64,000 bases of DNA, taken from contig NZ_VLLA01000010.1 in assembly GCF_007830635.1 (NCBI RefSeq), positions 186,001-250,000 on the forward strand. The letters are read 5' to 3'. Source of the stretch: Bradyrhizobium huanghuaihaiense. Lineage in GTDB: Bacteria > Pseudomonadota > Alphaproteobacteria > Rhizobiales > Xanthobacteraceae. Positions within the stretch are counted from its first letter, which is position 1. The number at the start of each line of letters is the position of its first letter. The position numbers and the translations under genes are program-made. Below, piece by piece: positions 34,006 through 42,090 of the stretch. Below the pieces are notes generated by a model. That model ran no database searches. It had not been told where the DNA came from and worked only from the letters and a program-made list of their open reading frames with translations.

Positions 34006-34980
34006 CTACTCGGCCCCGACCTTGCGCGGGGAGACCGTCTTCCGACGGTTGCTGCGGAGTTCGAGGAGACCGAGCAGGATCTCGTCCCGCTCCGCCTCCA
34101 GCTCTTCGACGCTGCGCGATCCGATCTCGGCATGAACACCGTCGATCAGCTTCTTCTGCACCTCAGGAGTGAGCTCGGGCGTACCGAGGGTCTTCCACGT
34201 TGCGGTAAACGGGCCGGCAAACTGGTGCAAGAAATGCTCGATGCCGCCCGGGCCGCCGCCGAGATGATTGAGCATCATGTTGCCCATGATACCCCAGCGC
34301 AGACCAGGCCCCCAGGACAAGGCGTCGTCGACGTCGGCGGCGCTCAGCACATCCTCGGCAACGAGGTAGTAGACCTCCCGGGCCAGTGCGCCCTGCAGGC
34401 GGTTGGCGACATGGCCCGGCATTTCCTTGTTGAGCCGGACCGCCTTCTTGCCGATCGACTTGTAGAATGCGATCGCACGCTGGATCGTCTGCTCCGAGGT
34501 CCTGGTCCCGCCGACGACCTCGACCAGCGGGATCAGGTGCGGCGGATTGAAAGGGTGACCGATGACGCAGCGCTCAGGATGCAATTCAGCGCCCGACTGA
34601 ATGTCGCTCATCTTGATCCCGGACGAGCTCGACGCGATGATCACGTCCGGCGGCAGCAGCTCGTCGAGCTGCTTGTACAGCTTCTGTTTGAACTCCAGCC
34701 GCTCGGGTCCGTTCTCCTGCACGAGATCGACACCGACAACCGCTTCGGCAAGGTCGGCGGTGAACTTCAGCTTCGCCTGCGATGCGCCAGGCGACACGCC
34801 CAGCCGTTCGAGCGCCGGCCAGGCCGAGTCCACGAACTTCCGCAGCGCGGCCTCCGCGTCGGGCGCGATGTCCGTCGCGACGACATCAAGCCCCTTGGCG
34901 AGGTACTGCGCGGCCCAGCTCGCGCCGATCACGCCGGTGCCGATGATTGCGACGCGGCGAATGGGTTTGGTATTGGTCAT
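34006..34980 (-). CDS. 3-hydroxyacyl-CoA dehydrogenase (NAD-dependent)
   Basis: A 324-residue enzyme with a Rossmann N-terminus ('RVAIIGTGVIGASWAAQYL', about 8-26). The family stretch 'ASSSSGIKMSDIQS' and 'VIGHPFNPPHLIPLVEVVGG' carries the catalytic His. A helical C-terminal domain includes 'VANRLQGALAREVYYLV'. It resembles the short 3-hydroxyacyl-CoA/L-carnitine dehydrogenase group rather than the FadB fusion. It is the last gene of a minus-strand CoA operon, where it would oxidise the 3-hydroxyacyl-CoA made by the hydratase. A carnitine-type substrate cannot be excluded. Confidence 0.87.
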   Translation of the reverse strand: MTNTKPIRRVAIIGTGVIGASWAAQYLAKGLDVVATDIAPDAEAALRKFVDSAWPALERLGVSPGASQAKLKFTADLAEAVVGVDLVQENGPERLEFKQKLYKQLDELLPPDVIIASSSSGIKMSDIQSGAELHPERCVIGHPFNPPHLIPLVEVVGGTRTSEQTIQRAIAFYKSIGKKAVRLNKEMPGHVANRLQGALAREVYYLVAEDVLSAADVDDALSWGPGLRWGIMGNMMLNHLGGGPGGIEHFLHQFAGPFTATWKTLGTPELTPEVQKKLIDGVHAEIGSRSVEELEAERDEILLGLLELRSNRRKTVSPRKVGAE

Positions 34981-35001
34981 GGGGATGCTCCGATGCGTTT
35001 G

Positions 35002-35925
35002 TCAGATTTCGACGTATGCGACGCCGGTGAGATTTCCCTGGGCGGCGAGAAGCATCCGCTTCTCCGTCCCGTCGAGCTTCGCCGCATAGAGCGAACCGGC
35101 GAAATCGGTCACGAACATGCGGTTGCCCGAAACATCCAGCGCGATGCCGATCCCTTCCATCAGGTCCGAGACCACGATCTGCGGCACGTTTTGCGCGGGC
35201 CTGGCGTCGATCGGCGCGCGGTTCACCGTGTTGCCCCGTGGAGGATTGCCGCGATCGGTCCAGTAAAGGATGCGATGCTTCAGATCGATTTCGAGATCGA
35301 TCGGTTCGGGAAGCCCGTTGAAGAAGACTTCGATGTCGCTGCGATCAACCGCCGTCTCGCCCTTCGGGATCTCGATCCCGGCGCGCAAAATGCGTCCGAC
35401 TTCGGCGTTGTCGCCGCCTTTTTGCGTCCAGTAGATCTGTCCGTGTAGGGGATCGACGGCGATCCCGACGCACCATCTGTTCTGATCGCGGCGGTCGTTC
35501 TCGCCCTGGCCCGTCTGGACGAGCGTCTCGATCTGCGAACCGTCGAGATTGGCGCGCATGACTCGCATGCCCTCGCGATCGGACCAGTACAGCTTGCCGT
35601 TCGCCTTATCGAGATGCAGCTGCTTCGGCGTGAACGTGCCGCCGGGCGCGACGACGAACCTGCGATTGCTGCCATCGAGGTCGGCGCGTTCGATCGAGCC
35701 GTCGTTACGGCTGGGAACGCCCATATTGGTCCAGTAAACGTGACCAGCCGCCACGTCGACGACGATCCCGTCGGGATGCGGACAGTCGGCCGCGATGATG
35801 TAGGGATGCGAGCCGTCCGGATTCATCGACAGCACGCGGCCGCCGCTCAAGTCGAGAAGAAACAACCGGCCGGAGCGTGTCGTGCCCGATGCGGCTTTTA
35901 TCTGCGTGGCATGGAGTATGGTCAT
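35002..35925 (-). CDS. YWTD-repeat beta-propeller protein
   Basis: A 307-residue protein without a signal peptide, made of repeats ending in 'VYWTN', 'LYWSD', 'IYWTQ' and 'LYWTD', spaced about 45 residues apart. These are LDL-receptor class B-like YWTD motifs, which build six-bladed propellers. Family members include SMP-30/gluconolactonase-like proteins, so a lactone- or ester-hydrolysing role is possible, but no catalytic residues can be assigned. It sits inside a CoA-thioester operon, 35 bases after the truncated hydratase, with its own ribosome-binding site (AAAGGA). Its role there is unclear. Confidence 0.8.
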   Translation of the reverse strand: MTILHATQIKAASGTTRSGRLFLLDLSGGRVLSMNPDGSHPYIIAADCPHPDGIVVDVAAGHVYWTNMGVPSRNDGSIERADLDGSNRRFVVAPGGTFTPKQLHLDKANGKLYWSDREGMRVMRANLDGSQIETLVQTGQGENDRRDQNRWCVGIAVDPLHGQIYWTQKGGDNAEVGRILRAGIEIPKGETAVDRSDIEVFFNGLPEPIDLEIDLKHRILYWTDRGNPPRGNTVNRAPIDARPAQNVPQIVVSDLMEGIGIALDVSGNRMFVTDFAGSLYAAKLDGTEKRMLLAAQGNLTGVAYVEI

Positions 35926-35960
35926 GGTCTGTCCTTTGGTGTCGCTTCGCTGGCGCCGGA

Positions 35961-36296
35961 CTATTCGGCCGCGCGGGGCTTCGGCAGGTTGGTGAAATTG
36001 GGCGCCCGCTTTTCTCGGAATGCCGTGAAGGCTTCGGTGGCTTCTGCTGAGTGAACTCGTGCGCTGAACTCCCGGCTTTCGAACTTCGCGGCCTCTCTGA
36101 GCTGGCCGATAGACGTCTGCTTGAGGAGTCGCTTGGAAGCGCGCAACGCGCCTGCCGGCTTTGCCGCAAGTTTCTGTGCCGTCGTAGAGCCGGCGAGGCT
36201 CGTGTACATGCCGGCCGTCATCGCGTTCTTCTGGGCCGGGCGATTGAGCTCGACCCGCAAGATGCTGCCGGAACGCTCGGTGATGATGTCGCTCAT
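35961..36296 (-). pseudogene. Enoyl-CoA hydratase with large internal in-frame deletion
   Basis: A 111-residue frame that begins like a crotonase ('MSDIITERSGSILRVELNRP') and ends like one ('LAAKPAGALRASKRLLKQ', 'AFREKRAPNF'). It joins about residue 35 directly to the region equivalent to about residue 190 of a 260-residue enzyme. The lost middle holds the oxyanion-hole loops and both catalytic acidic positions, so the product cannot be an active hydratase. The frame and ribosome-binding site (AAGGAAG) are intact, so it may be a recent deletion. It lies between the CoA-transferase and propeller genes, in line with the operon. Confidence 0.85.
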
Positions 36297-36329
36297 TGCG
36301 TACTTCCTTTCCCGATGGTCTTGCGGCGG

Positions 36330-37571
36330 TCAGACCGCGCTTTCCTGCTTGCGCGGTGGCGCCGCCTTCGCGATGGCGCCGCTTTCGCGCAGGTTGATGA
36401 TACTGTTGGCGTCGAATCCGAGTTCACCGAGGATCTGCTCAGTGTGCTCGCCGAGGTCGGGCGCGCGCTGGGCCGGAGCCTTGGTGACGCCATGCACCGT
36501 GATCGGGCTCGAGATCGTCGAGGTCAGCTTGCCGCCGGCGCCGTTGAGCGGCACGACGATATCGTTGGCCGCGAGCTGCGGGTCGTTGACGACCTCCTGC
36601 GGCCCGCGCACTTCGCCAAAAGTGACGTTCACGCCGGAAAACACTTCATGCCAGTGCGCCATCGGTTTGGCGCCGAAAACCTCGTCGAAGATTGCCGTCA
36701 GTTGCGGCATGTTCGCGACCAGATGCGCAGGATCGGAAAAGCGCGTGTCGGTCAGCAAGTCGTGCCGGCCCATTGCATTCACGACGGGGACAACCTTGTC
36801 CGGCGTGACGATGAGCACGAACCACGTGCCGTCGGAGGAACGATAGACGTTCGCCGCGGCGTTGGCCGGATGCGTGCGGTCGTGCATCGGCGGAAACTTG
36901 GCGCCGGCGAGAGCCGCCTGGATGGAAACGCTCGCAGACCACACGCCCTGGGCCAGCAGCGAGGTCGTGACATAGGAGCCTTTGCCGGTACGCTCGCGCC
37001 GGTACAGGGCGGTGACGATCGCCGCGTAGAGACCGACGGCCGTGGCGTTGTCGCCGCTGCCACCCACCGGCCAGGTCGGCGGCGCGCCGGCATCACGCGT
37101 CATCGACAACAGACCGCTGCGCGCCCAGTAGGAGGTGATGTCGAAGCCGGGCAGTTCGGCGTCCGGCCCGTGCTCGCCGAAGCCCGTGAGGTCGGCATAG
37201 ATCAGGCGCGGATTCCATCCCGCGACGTCATCATATTCGAGCTTCAGCTTCTTCCGTGCATGGTGCGGCGTGTTGACGATGAACACGTCGGCCCAGTTGG
37301 CGAGCTCGAAGATGATCTGCTGCGCGCCCTGTGACTTGAGATCCAGCGCGATACTGCGCTTGTTGCGGTTGGCGAGGTGCCACTGATAAGGATCGTGGGC
37401 GCTCGGTTGGAATGGGACCTTGTGCCCATTGCGCCAGGGATCGCCGTGCGGCGGCTCGACCTTGATGACATCGGCGCCGAAGTCGGAGAGGATCACGGCC
37501 GCGCCCGGTGCGGCGACAAAGCTCGAGAAGTCGACGACCTTCAAGCCGGAAAAGATGTTGTCGTTTGCCAT
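36330..37571 (-). CDS. CaiB/BaiF family (class III) CoA-transferase
   Basis: A 413-residue protein of the class III CoA-transferase family. Conserved parts include 'GLKVVDFSSFVAAPGAAVILSD'-type N-terminus, 'GADVIKVEPPHGDPWR', 'NRNKRSIALDLKS' and 'YADLTGFGEHGPDAELPGFD'. Enzymes of this family move CoA between carboxylic acids. The usual catalytic Asp in 'qyvDvSL' is replaced by Thr ('SYVTTSLLAQG', Thr202), as in some divergent family members. It follows the acyl-CoA dehydrogenase and hydratase genes in the operon, so it probably activates the pathway substrate. The ribosome-binding site is AGGAGCC. Confidence 0.88.
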   Translation of the reverse strand: MANDNIFSGLKVVDFSSFVAAPGAAVILSDFGADVIKVEPPHGDPWRNGHKVPFQPSAHDPYQWHLANRNKRSIALDLKSQGAQQIIFELANWADVFIVNTPHHARKKLKLEYDDVAGWNPRLIYADLTGFGEHGPDAELPGFDITSYWARSGLLSMTRDAGAPPTWPVGGSGDNATAVGLYAAIVTALYRRERTGKGSYVTTSLLAQGVWSASVSIQAALAGAKFPPMHDRTHPANAAANVYRSSDGTWFVLIVTPDKVVPVVNAMGRHDLLTDTRFSDPAHLVANMPQLTAIFDEVFGAKPMAHWHEVFSGVNVTFGEVRGPQEVVNDPQLAANDIVVPLNGAGGKLTSTISSPITVHGVTKAPAQRAPDLGEHTEQILGELGFDANSIINLRESGAIAKAAPPRKQESAV

Positions 37572-37605
37572 TGATGGCTCCTGAGTTCGATAGTGGCTTG
37601 CAATC

Positions 37606-38439
37606 TCAGCGGCCGTGAAATTGCGGCGCGCGCTTCTCGAGGAAGGCCGACGTGCCCTCCTTCTTGTCTTCCGTGCCCGCGCACAGCCCGAAATAGGAGG
37701 CTTCGAGGGCGAGGCCTTCGCTCTGGCTCGTATCCATTCCCTTGTTGGTGGCCTCCAGCGCGAACTTGACGGCGAGCGGTGCGTTGGCGGCGATCTCGCT
37801 CAGGATCGCTTCGGCGCGCGGGATCAGGTCGGATGCGGGGACGATCTCGTTGACCAGCCCGATGCGGTACGCCTCCTGCGCGCTGATGATCCCGCCCGAC
37901 AGGATGAGCTGAAGCGCGCGGCCCTTGCCGATGAGCCGGGGCAGCCGCTGCGTGCCGCCCCCGCCGGGCAGCAGCCCCAGTTTCACCTCCGGCTGGCCGA
38001 ACTTCGCGTGCTCCACCGCGATGCGGATGGTGCAGGCCATCGCGGTCTCGCAGCCGCCACCGAGCGCAAAGCCGTTGATCGCCGCAATCACCGGCTTGCC
38101 GAGATTCTCGATGAGATCGAGGACCTCCTGTCCGAAGCGGCTGGACTGCTCGGCCTCGATCGCGCTCGCTTGCGCCAAACCGCTGATGTCAGCGCCGGCG
38201 ATGAAGGCCTTGTCGCCCGCTCCCGTCAGGATGACGCCGCGCACCGCTGGATCGTTCTGCGCAGCCTCGAATGCGGTCCGCAGGTCCTGCCATGTCGGCA
38301 CGTTCAGGGCGTTGAGCACCTTCGGCCGGTCGACCGTCACGTAGGCGATCGCGCCACGCTTCTCATAGAGAACGTTCGCAAGTGTCGGAGCTGGTGCCGG
38401 CAAAGCGTCGGAGACAACTCCTGATGATGATGTTGACAT
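37606..38439 (-). CDS. Enoyl-CoA hydratase/isomerase (crotonase)
   Basis: A 277-residue crotonase-fold enzyme. The oxyanion-hole loop is 'AFIAGADISGLAQ', and both catalytic glutamates are present ('ALGGGCETAMAC' and 'FGQPEVKLGLLPGGGG'). It hydrates trans-2-enoyl-CoA to 3-hydroxyacyl-CoA. The start is the ATG giving 'MSTSSSGVVSDALP', with an unusually long, disordered N-terminus of about 20 residues before the fold. It lies between the dehydrogenase and the CoA-transferase genes and is the intact counterpart of the deleted hydratase further on. Confidence 0.92.
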   Translation of the reverse strand: MSTSSSGVVSDALPAPAPTLANVLYEKRGAIAYVTVDRPKVLNALNVPTWQDLRTAFEAAQNDPAVRGVILTGAGDKAFIAGADISGLAQASAIEAEQSSRFGQEVLDLIENLGKPVIAAINGFALGGGCETAMACTIRIAVEHAKFGQPEVKLGLLPGGGGTQRLPRLIGKGRALQLILSGGIISAQEAYRIGLVNEIVPASDLIPRAEAILSEIAANAPLAVKFALEATNKGMDTSQSEGLALEASYFGLCAGTEDKKEGTSAFLEKRAPQFHGR

Positions 38440-38497
38440 GTTGATTGATCCTGGCTGAGGGATGGGCCGGCAGCCGAGTGCCGGCCCGTTCGTGACA

Positions 38498-39718
38498 TCA
38501 GACGAAGGCACTGAACCCGGTGATCGCCTTGCCGACGATCAGGTTCTGCATCTGGTAGGTGCCTTCGTAGGAGTAGATCGCCTCGGCATCGGCAAAGAAG
38601 CGCGCGACGTTGTAGTCGACCAGGATCCCGTTGCCGCCCATCAGCTCGCGGGCCCAGGCGACGGTTTCCCGCGCCTTGGACGTGCAGAACGCCTTGACGA
38701 TCGCTGCCTGCGCATCCGTCAGCTTGCCTTCGGTTTCCAGCTGCATCGCGCGGACCAGCATGCTCTGGCAGGCCACGATGTTTGCCAGCATCTTCGCGAG
38801 AAGCTCCTGAATGAGCTGGAACGACCCGATCGGCTTGCCGAACTGCAGGCGCGCCTGCGCGTATTTGAGGGCGTTCTCGTAGGCGCCCATCTGGGCCCCG
38901 GTGATTTCCCAGCCGACGCCATGCCGGGTGCCGCGCAGCACCAGCGCAGGATCGCGGAACGTCCCTTTGCCGCCCTGAAGGCGGTTTGCATCGGGCACGC
39001 GGCAGTCGGTCATCGTGATCTGGCCGTTCTGCACGACCTTCAGCGCGATCTTGTTCTGCATCTTCTCGACGCTGAACCCGGGCGTCGTCTTGTTCTCGAC
39101 GATGAACCCCTTCACCTGATTGTCGGCCACGTCGCGCGCCCAGACGATCGAGATGTCACACCACGGAGCGTTGCCGATCCAGCGCTTCTGGCCGTTGAGG
39201 ACCCAGGTGTCGCCTTCGCGCTTCGCCGTCGTCGTGAGACCTGCACCGGTCCCCGAGCCCACCAGCGGTTCGGTCAGCGCGAAGCATCCGACCTTTTCCA
39301 TGCGCGCCATCGGCGGCAGCCATTTCTGCTTCTGCTCCTCCGTGCCCGCGAGGTAGATGGAATTCATCGCAAGACCGGTGTGGACGCCGTGGAAGGTGCA
39401 GAAGGAAACATCGGTCCGTGCGATCTCCAGGGCGACCAGGCCGACCAGCAACGGGCTTCCGCCGGGGCAACCGTAACCGTGCATGCCGAGGCCGGCGATG
39501 CTCAGTTCCTTGTAAGACGGGAGCAGCTCGAACGGGAATGAGTCCTCGACCCAGTGCTTGTTGATGATGGGAGCAACCTTCGTCTCCATGTAGGCGCGCA
39601 CCTTCTTGACGATCGCCCTCTCCTCCTCGTCCAGCGTGTCGGCGAATTGAAAGAAGTCGGCGTTCGGCGGAGGAAGCTGTTTCGGTGCCGAAGGTTTCAG
39701 TGCAGCAGCGGTGGCCAT
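38498..39718 (-). CDS. Acyl-CoA dehydrogenase (glutaryl-CoA dehydrogenase-like)
   Basis: A 406-residue flavoprotein with the acyl-CoA dehydrogenase pattern: 'VGCFALTEPLVGSGTGAG', 'WVLNGQKRWIGNAPWCD', a long helical C-terminus and 'YEGTYQMQNLIVGKAITG', where the Glu is the catalytic base as in the glutaryl-CoA dehydrogenase group. The start is the ATG after GGAGATCGAA; a longer frame to 39895 runs through the conserved upstream element and is not used. It is the first gene of the CoA operon and makes the double bond that the downstream hydratase would act on. The true substrate is unknown. Confidence 0.92.
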   Translation of the reverse strand: MATAAALKPSAPKQLPPPNADFFQFADTLDEEERAIVKKVRAYMETKVAPIINKHWVEDSFPFELLPSYKELSIAGLGMHGYGCPGGSPLLVGLVALEIARTDVSFCTFHGVHTGLAMNSIYLAGTEEQKQKWLPPMARMEKVGCFALTEPLVGSGTGAGLTTTAKREGDTWVLNGQKRWIGNAPWCDISIVWARDVADNQVKGFIVENKTTPGFSVEKMQNKIALKVVQNGQITMTDCRVPDANRLQGGKGTFRDPALVLRGTRHGVGWEITGAQMGAYENALKYAQARLQFGKPIGSFQLIQELLAKMLANIVACQSMLVRAMQLETEGKLTDAQAAIVKAFCTSKARETVAWARELMGGNGILVDYNVARFFADAEAIYSYEGTYQMQNLIVGKAITGFSAFV

Positions 39719-39775
39719 TTCGATCTCCGTTTCGATGTGGGGCCTGCGACTGCAGCAGGCGTCTCGTTCCAACGC

Positions 39776-39863
39776 ATCGAACATAGGGAAGCGGCCCGCA
39801 TGCGGCTTTGCATCGCGTGCTGTCGTTTTGTCATTTGTTGCTGGCGAGCGAGGTGGCAGATGC
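39776..39863 (-). promoter_or_regulatory. Conserved promoter/operator element upstream of the CoA operon
   Basis: Read on the minus strand this has GCATCTGCCA, then GCCAGCAACAAATGACAAAACGA, split here as GCCAGCAACAA and ATGACAAAACGA, and finally CTATGTTCGAT near the expected -10. A close match occurs at 44608-44693 with the same spacing (49 against 50 bases between blocks). The poor -35 suggests an activator-dependent promoter, and AraC-type regulator genes lie between and around the two copies. The site is about 60-145 bases before the dehydrogenase start. Confidence 0.65.
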
Positions 39864-40172
39864 AAATGCGGGACAACTGGCCGCGCCGTACTCAAGATGT
39901 CTGAGATGATGGCGGACTACGAAAATGCCGAACGTGTGCTTCGATCAGGTAGGCATCACGGGAGCACTCGGACATATTCAGATTAGGGAAGAGCTCGTCT
40001 TAGGCCGTGTACCTATAAACACGGCGGCGTCATGTGACTGGTGACTCCGTCCGCTTTGCTCCTATAGCGACCAAATTCGTGCGGCAGCACAATATGTCGC
40101 GATGGGCCATTAGCGGAAGTTGCGGTTATTCGATCACCTCGTTGGCCAAGGCGAATACCTTGGCCGAGATGG
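39864..40172. other. Intergenic region between the CoA operon and TPR regulator
   Basis: About 310 bases between the conserved promoter element and the end of the TPR regulator gene. It contains the hairpin at 40144-40165. Apart from short unsupported open frames, nothing else was recognised. Confidence 0.4.
40144..40165 (-). terminator. Hairpin after the TPR regulator gene
   Basis: A perfect 8-bp inverted repeat (GGCCAAGG, 6-base loop, CCTTGGCC) lies just past the stop of the regulator on the minus strand. There is no T run, so it may be a Rho-assisted or simply RNA-stabilising hairpin. Confidence 0.4.
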
Positions 40173-41849
40173 TCATTCGGGCAGCCCTGCTTGCCGCAAT
40201 CCCTCTTCATACCGCGCGACGTCCTCAGCACGTCGATAAGGGCCAAGCACTTCCTTGAGATTGGAAAGGCGCAGCGTGGGGCTCAGTTCTCGCAGCCGAG
40301 CCACTGCCTTGTGTGCTTGCTCCGGCCGACCGGCCATTGCGTTGCTTGCGGCGGTGACACGTAATCCAGGTTGATAGTCCGGACTGCACTGCAGTGCCAT
40401 TGCCGCCCATGATGCCGCTTCGTCATAGCGCTCCAAAAAGAAATGCCCATATGCGGTTCCGGCTCGCATGCCCATCAGCCACGGATCAAGTGGGCTCAGG
40501 CGAATGGCACGCGCGAAGCGCTCGATCGCCGATTCCGGCTCGCCGAGCCAGAGTTTTACCCAGCCGCCGAAATTCCATGCCTCAGCCAAATTGGAATTAA
40601 GCGCGAGCGCGCGATCAACCAAGCCGGCACCTACCCCAAGATCCCCAGCAACAAAAGCTAACGCATTCCCGGCAGCGGAGAGCGCGATCGCGTCATCCCT
40701 GCCCAACTCAACTGCCCGTTGAGTGAGCTTCTTCACTTCGGCAATCGCGTTCGCTGTGTCCGGAATCCAGCCATTGATCCTGGCAATGAGGTAGCAAGAG
40801 GCTGCACGACCGTAGGCGGTGGCAAATTCCGGGTCGAGATCGATCGCGCGGTTGAACAGACGCAATGCCTCGTCGTTCGCTTGCCGATTACCAAACTGAT
40901 GAAGCCGGGCCAAACCGCGCAAATAGAGGGTATAGGCGTCGAGACTAGCGGTCGGCTTGCGTTTGGCGCGCTCGATCTCAGCTTTTTCCACCGCAGGCGC
41001 GATCGCCCCGACAACGCTCTCAGTCACCTGATCCTGCAAATCAAAGATGTCGCCGAACTCGCCATCAAACCGGTCGGCCCAAATATGTGCTCCGGTCGCG
41101 GCATCGATGAGTTGTCCCGTAATGCGCACTCGGTTTGCCGCCTTGCGAACGCTCCCTTCCAACACGTAGCGCACCCCAAGCTCGCGTCCCACCTGCTTCA
41201 CGTCGACGGCGCGCGACTTGTAGGTGAAGCTGGAGTTTCGGGCGATGACAAATGGCGCCTTGAAACGGGACAGCGCCGTGATGATGTCCTCGGCCATTCC
41301 ATCGGCAAAGTATTCCTGTTCGACATCGCCTGACATATTCTGGAACGGAAGCACCGCAATGGAAGGTCTGTCGGGCAGCGGAGGCGGGCTCTCGGCCTCG
41401 GCAGCAAGAACTGGCGCAGCCTCTCGCGCTTCAGCCGGCGCACCGACCTCAAAGGCCCTGATTGGCTCCTGAATGTTCCTTACATGTTGAACGCCAGGAT
41501 CCGCACCCGGATCTGTGACCAAGGCTCGCGCGGGCATTTCTTCCTCGATGACCTTGCCAACGAACCGGAGGCCTCTGCGAGAAACCGTCCGGATCAGGCG
41601 TTGCTCCTTGCCGGTGTCCCCGATTGCCCTGCGCACGGCATTGACGTGGCTGGTCAGCGTGGATTCGGACACGATCCGTCCTTCCCACACCGCCTTCAGA
41701 AGATCATCCCTTGTGACGACCTGTTCCCGGTTCTGGACCAGGAAGAGCAGCAGATCGAACACCTTCGGTCCAACGGCGATGAGTTCGGAGCCTCGCTTGA
41801 GCTCGCGCCGGTTAGCGTCGAGGCAATAATCTTCGAACAGAAGCGGCAC
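40173..41849 (-). CDS. Winged-helix / TolB-like / TPR transcriptional regulator (CadC-like)
   Basis: A 558-residue protein. An OmpR/CadC-type winged helix occupies about residues 1-100 ('FEDYCLDANRRELKRG', 'LLKAVWEGRIVSESTLTSHV'). A TolB-like region starts with 'PSIAVLPFQNMSGD' and 'FADGMAEDIITALSR' (about 165-300), and TPR-type helices follow (about 320-540, e.g. 'ALRLFNRAIDLDPEFATAY'). No membrane helix is visible, unlike CadC. The start is a GTG preceded by AAGGATCAGAA; the frame is open upstream to 41936. Such proteins are common in Bradyrhizobium, usually as lone regulators. It is divergent from an AraC-type gene. Confidence 0.88.
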   Translation of the reverse strand: MPLLFEDYCLDANRRELKRGSELIAVGPKVFDLLLFLVQNREQVVTRDDLLKAVWEGRIVSESTLTSHVNAVRRAIGDTGKEQRLIRTVSRRGLRFVGKVIEEEMPARALVTDPGADPGVQHVRNIQEPIRAFEVGAPAEAREAAPVLAAEAESPPPLPDRPSIAVLPFQNMSGDVEQEYFADGMAEDIITALSRFKAPFVIARNSSFTYKSRAVDVKQVGRELGVRYVLEGSVRKAANRVRITGQLIDAATGAHIWADRFDGEFGDIFDLQDQVTESVVGAIAPAVEKAEIERAKRKPTASLDAYTLYLRGLARLHQFGNRQANDEALRLFNRAIDLDPEFATAYGRAASCYLIARINGWIPDTANAIAEVKKLTQRAVELGRDDAIALSAAGNALAFVAGDLGVGAGLVDRALALNSNLAEAWNFGGWVKLWLGEPESAIERFARAIRLSPLDPWLMGMRAGTAYGHFFLERYDEAASWAAMALQCSPDYQPGLRVTAASNAMAGRPEQAHKAVARLRELSPTLRLSNLKEVLGPYRRAEDVARYEEGLRQAGLPE

Positions 41850-42090
41850 TTCTGATCCTTCTTGGACAAGAAGCCACGGAAAACCCAATCGCAATTCAAG
41901 CCGGCTGCAAGGCTTTTTCCGCTCGGAACAGTACACGTTTTCTCACCCTTCGGGAACAAGCCCGGTTCGATAAATGGTTGGCCCGGTCCGCACCCGACGC
42001 ACATTGAGCTTCGCGATTGACGCAAACAATCCGGCCGCCCGGCATTTCGTCCCGCCACCTGCATCGCATCCCCAATGCGAGGATACGTTC
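41850..42090. promoter_or_regulatory. Divergent promoter region, TPR regulator / AraC regulator
   Basis: About 240 bases between two divergent regulator genes. Ribosome-binding sites flank both ends (AAGGATC for the minus gene, GAGGATACG for the plus gene). No repeat resembling the 88-bp element was seen here. Confidence 0.4.

Noticed and set aside
40013..40246. 77-codon minus-strand frame at the end of the TPR regulator
   Set aside because: It overlaps the regulator's 3' end in another phase and has no ribosome-binding site.
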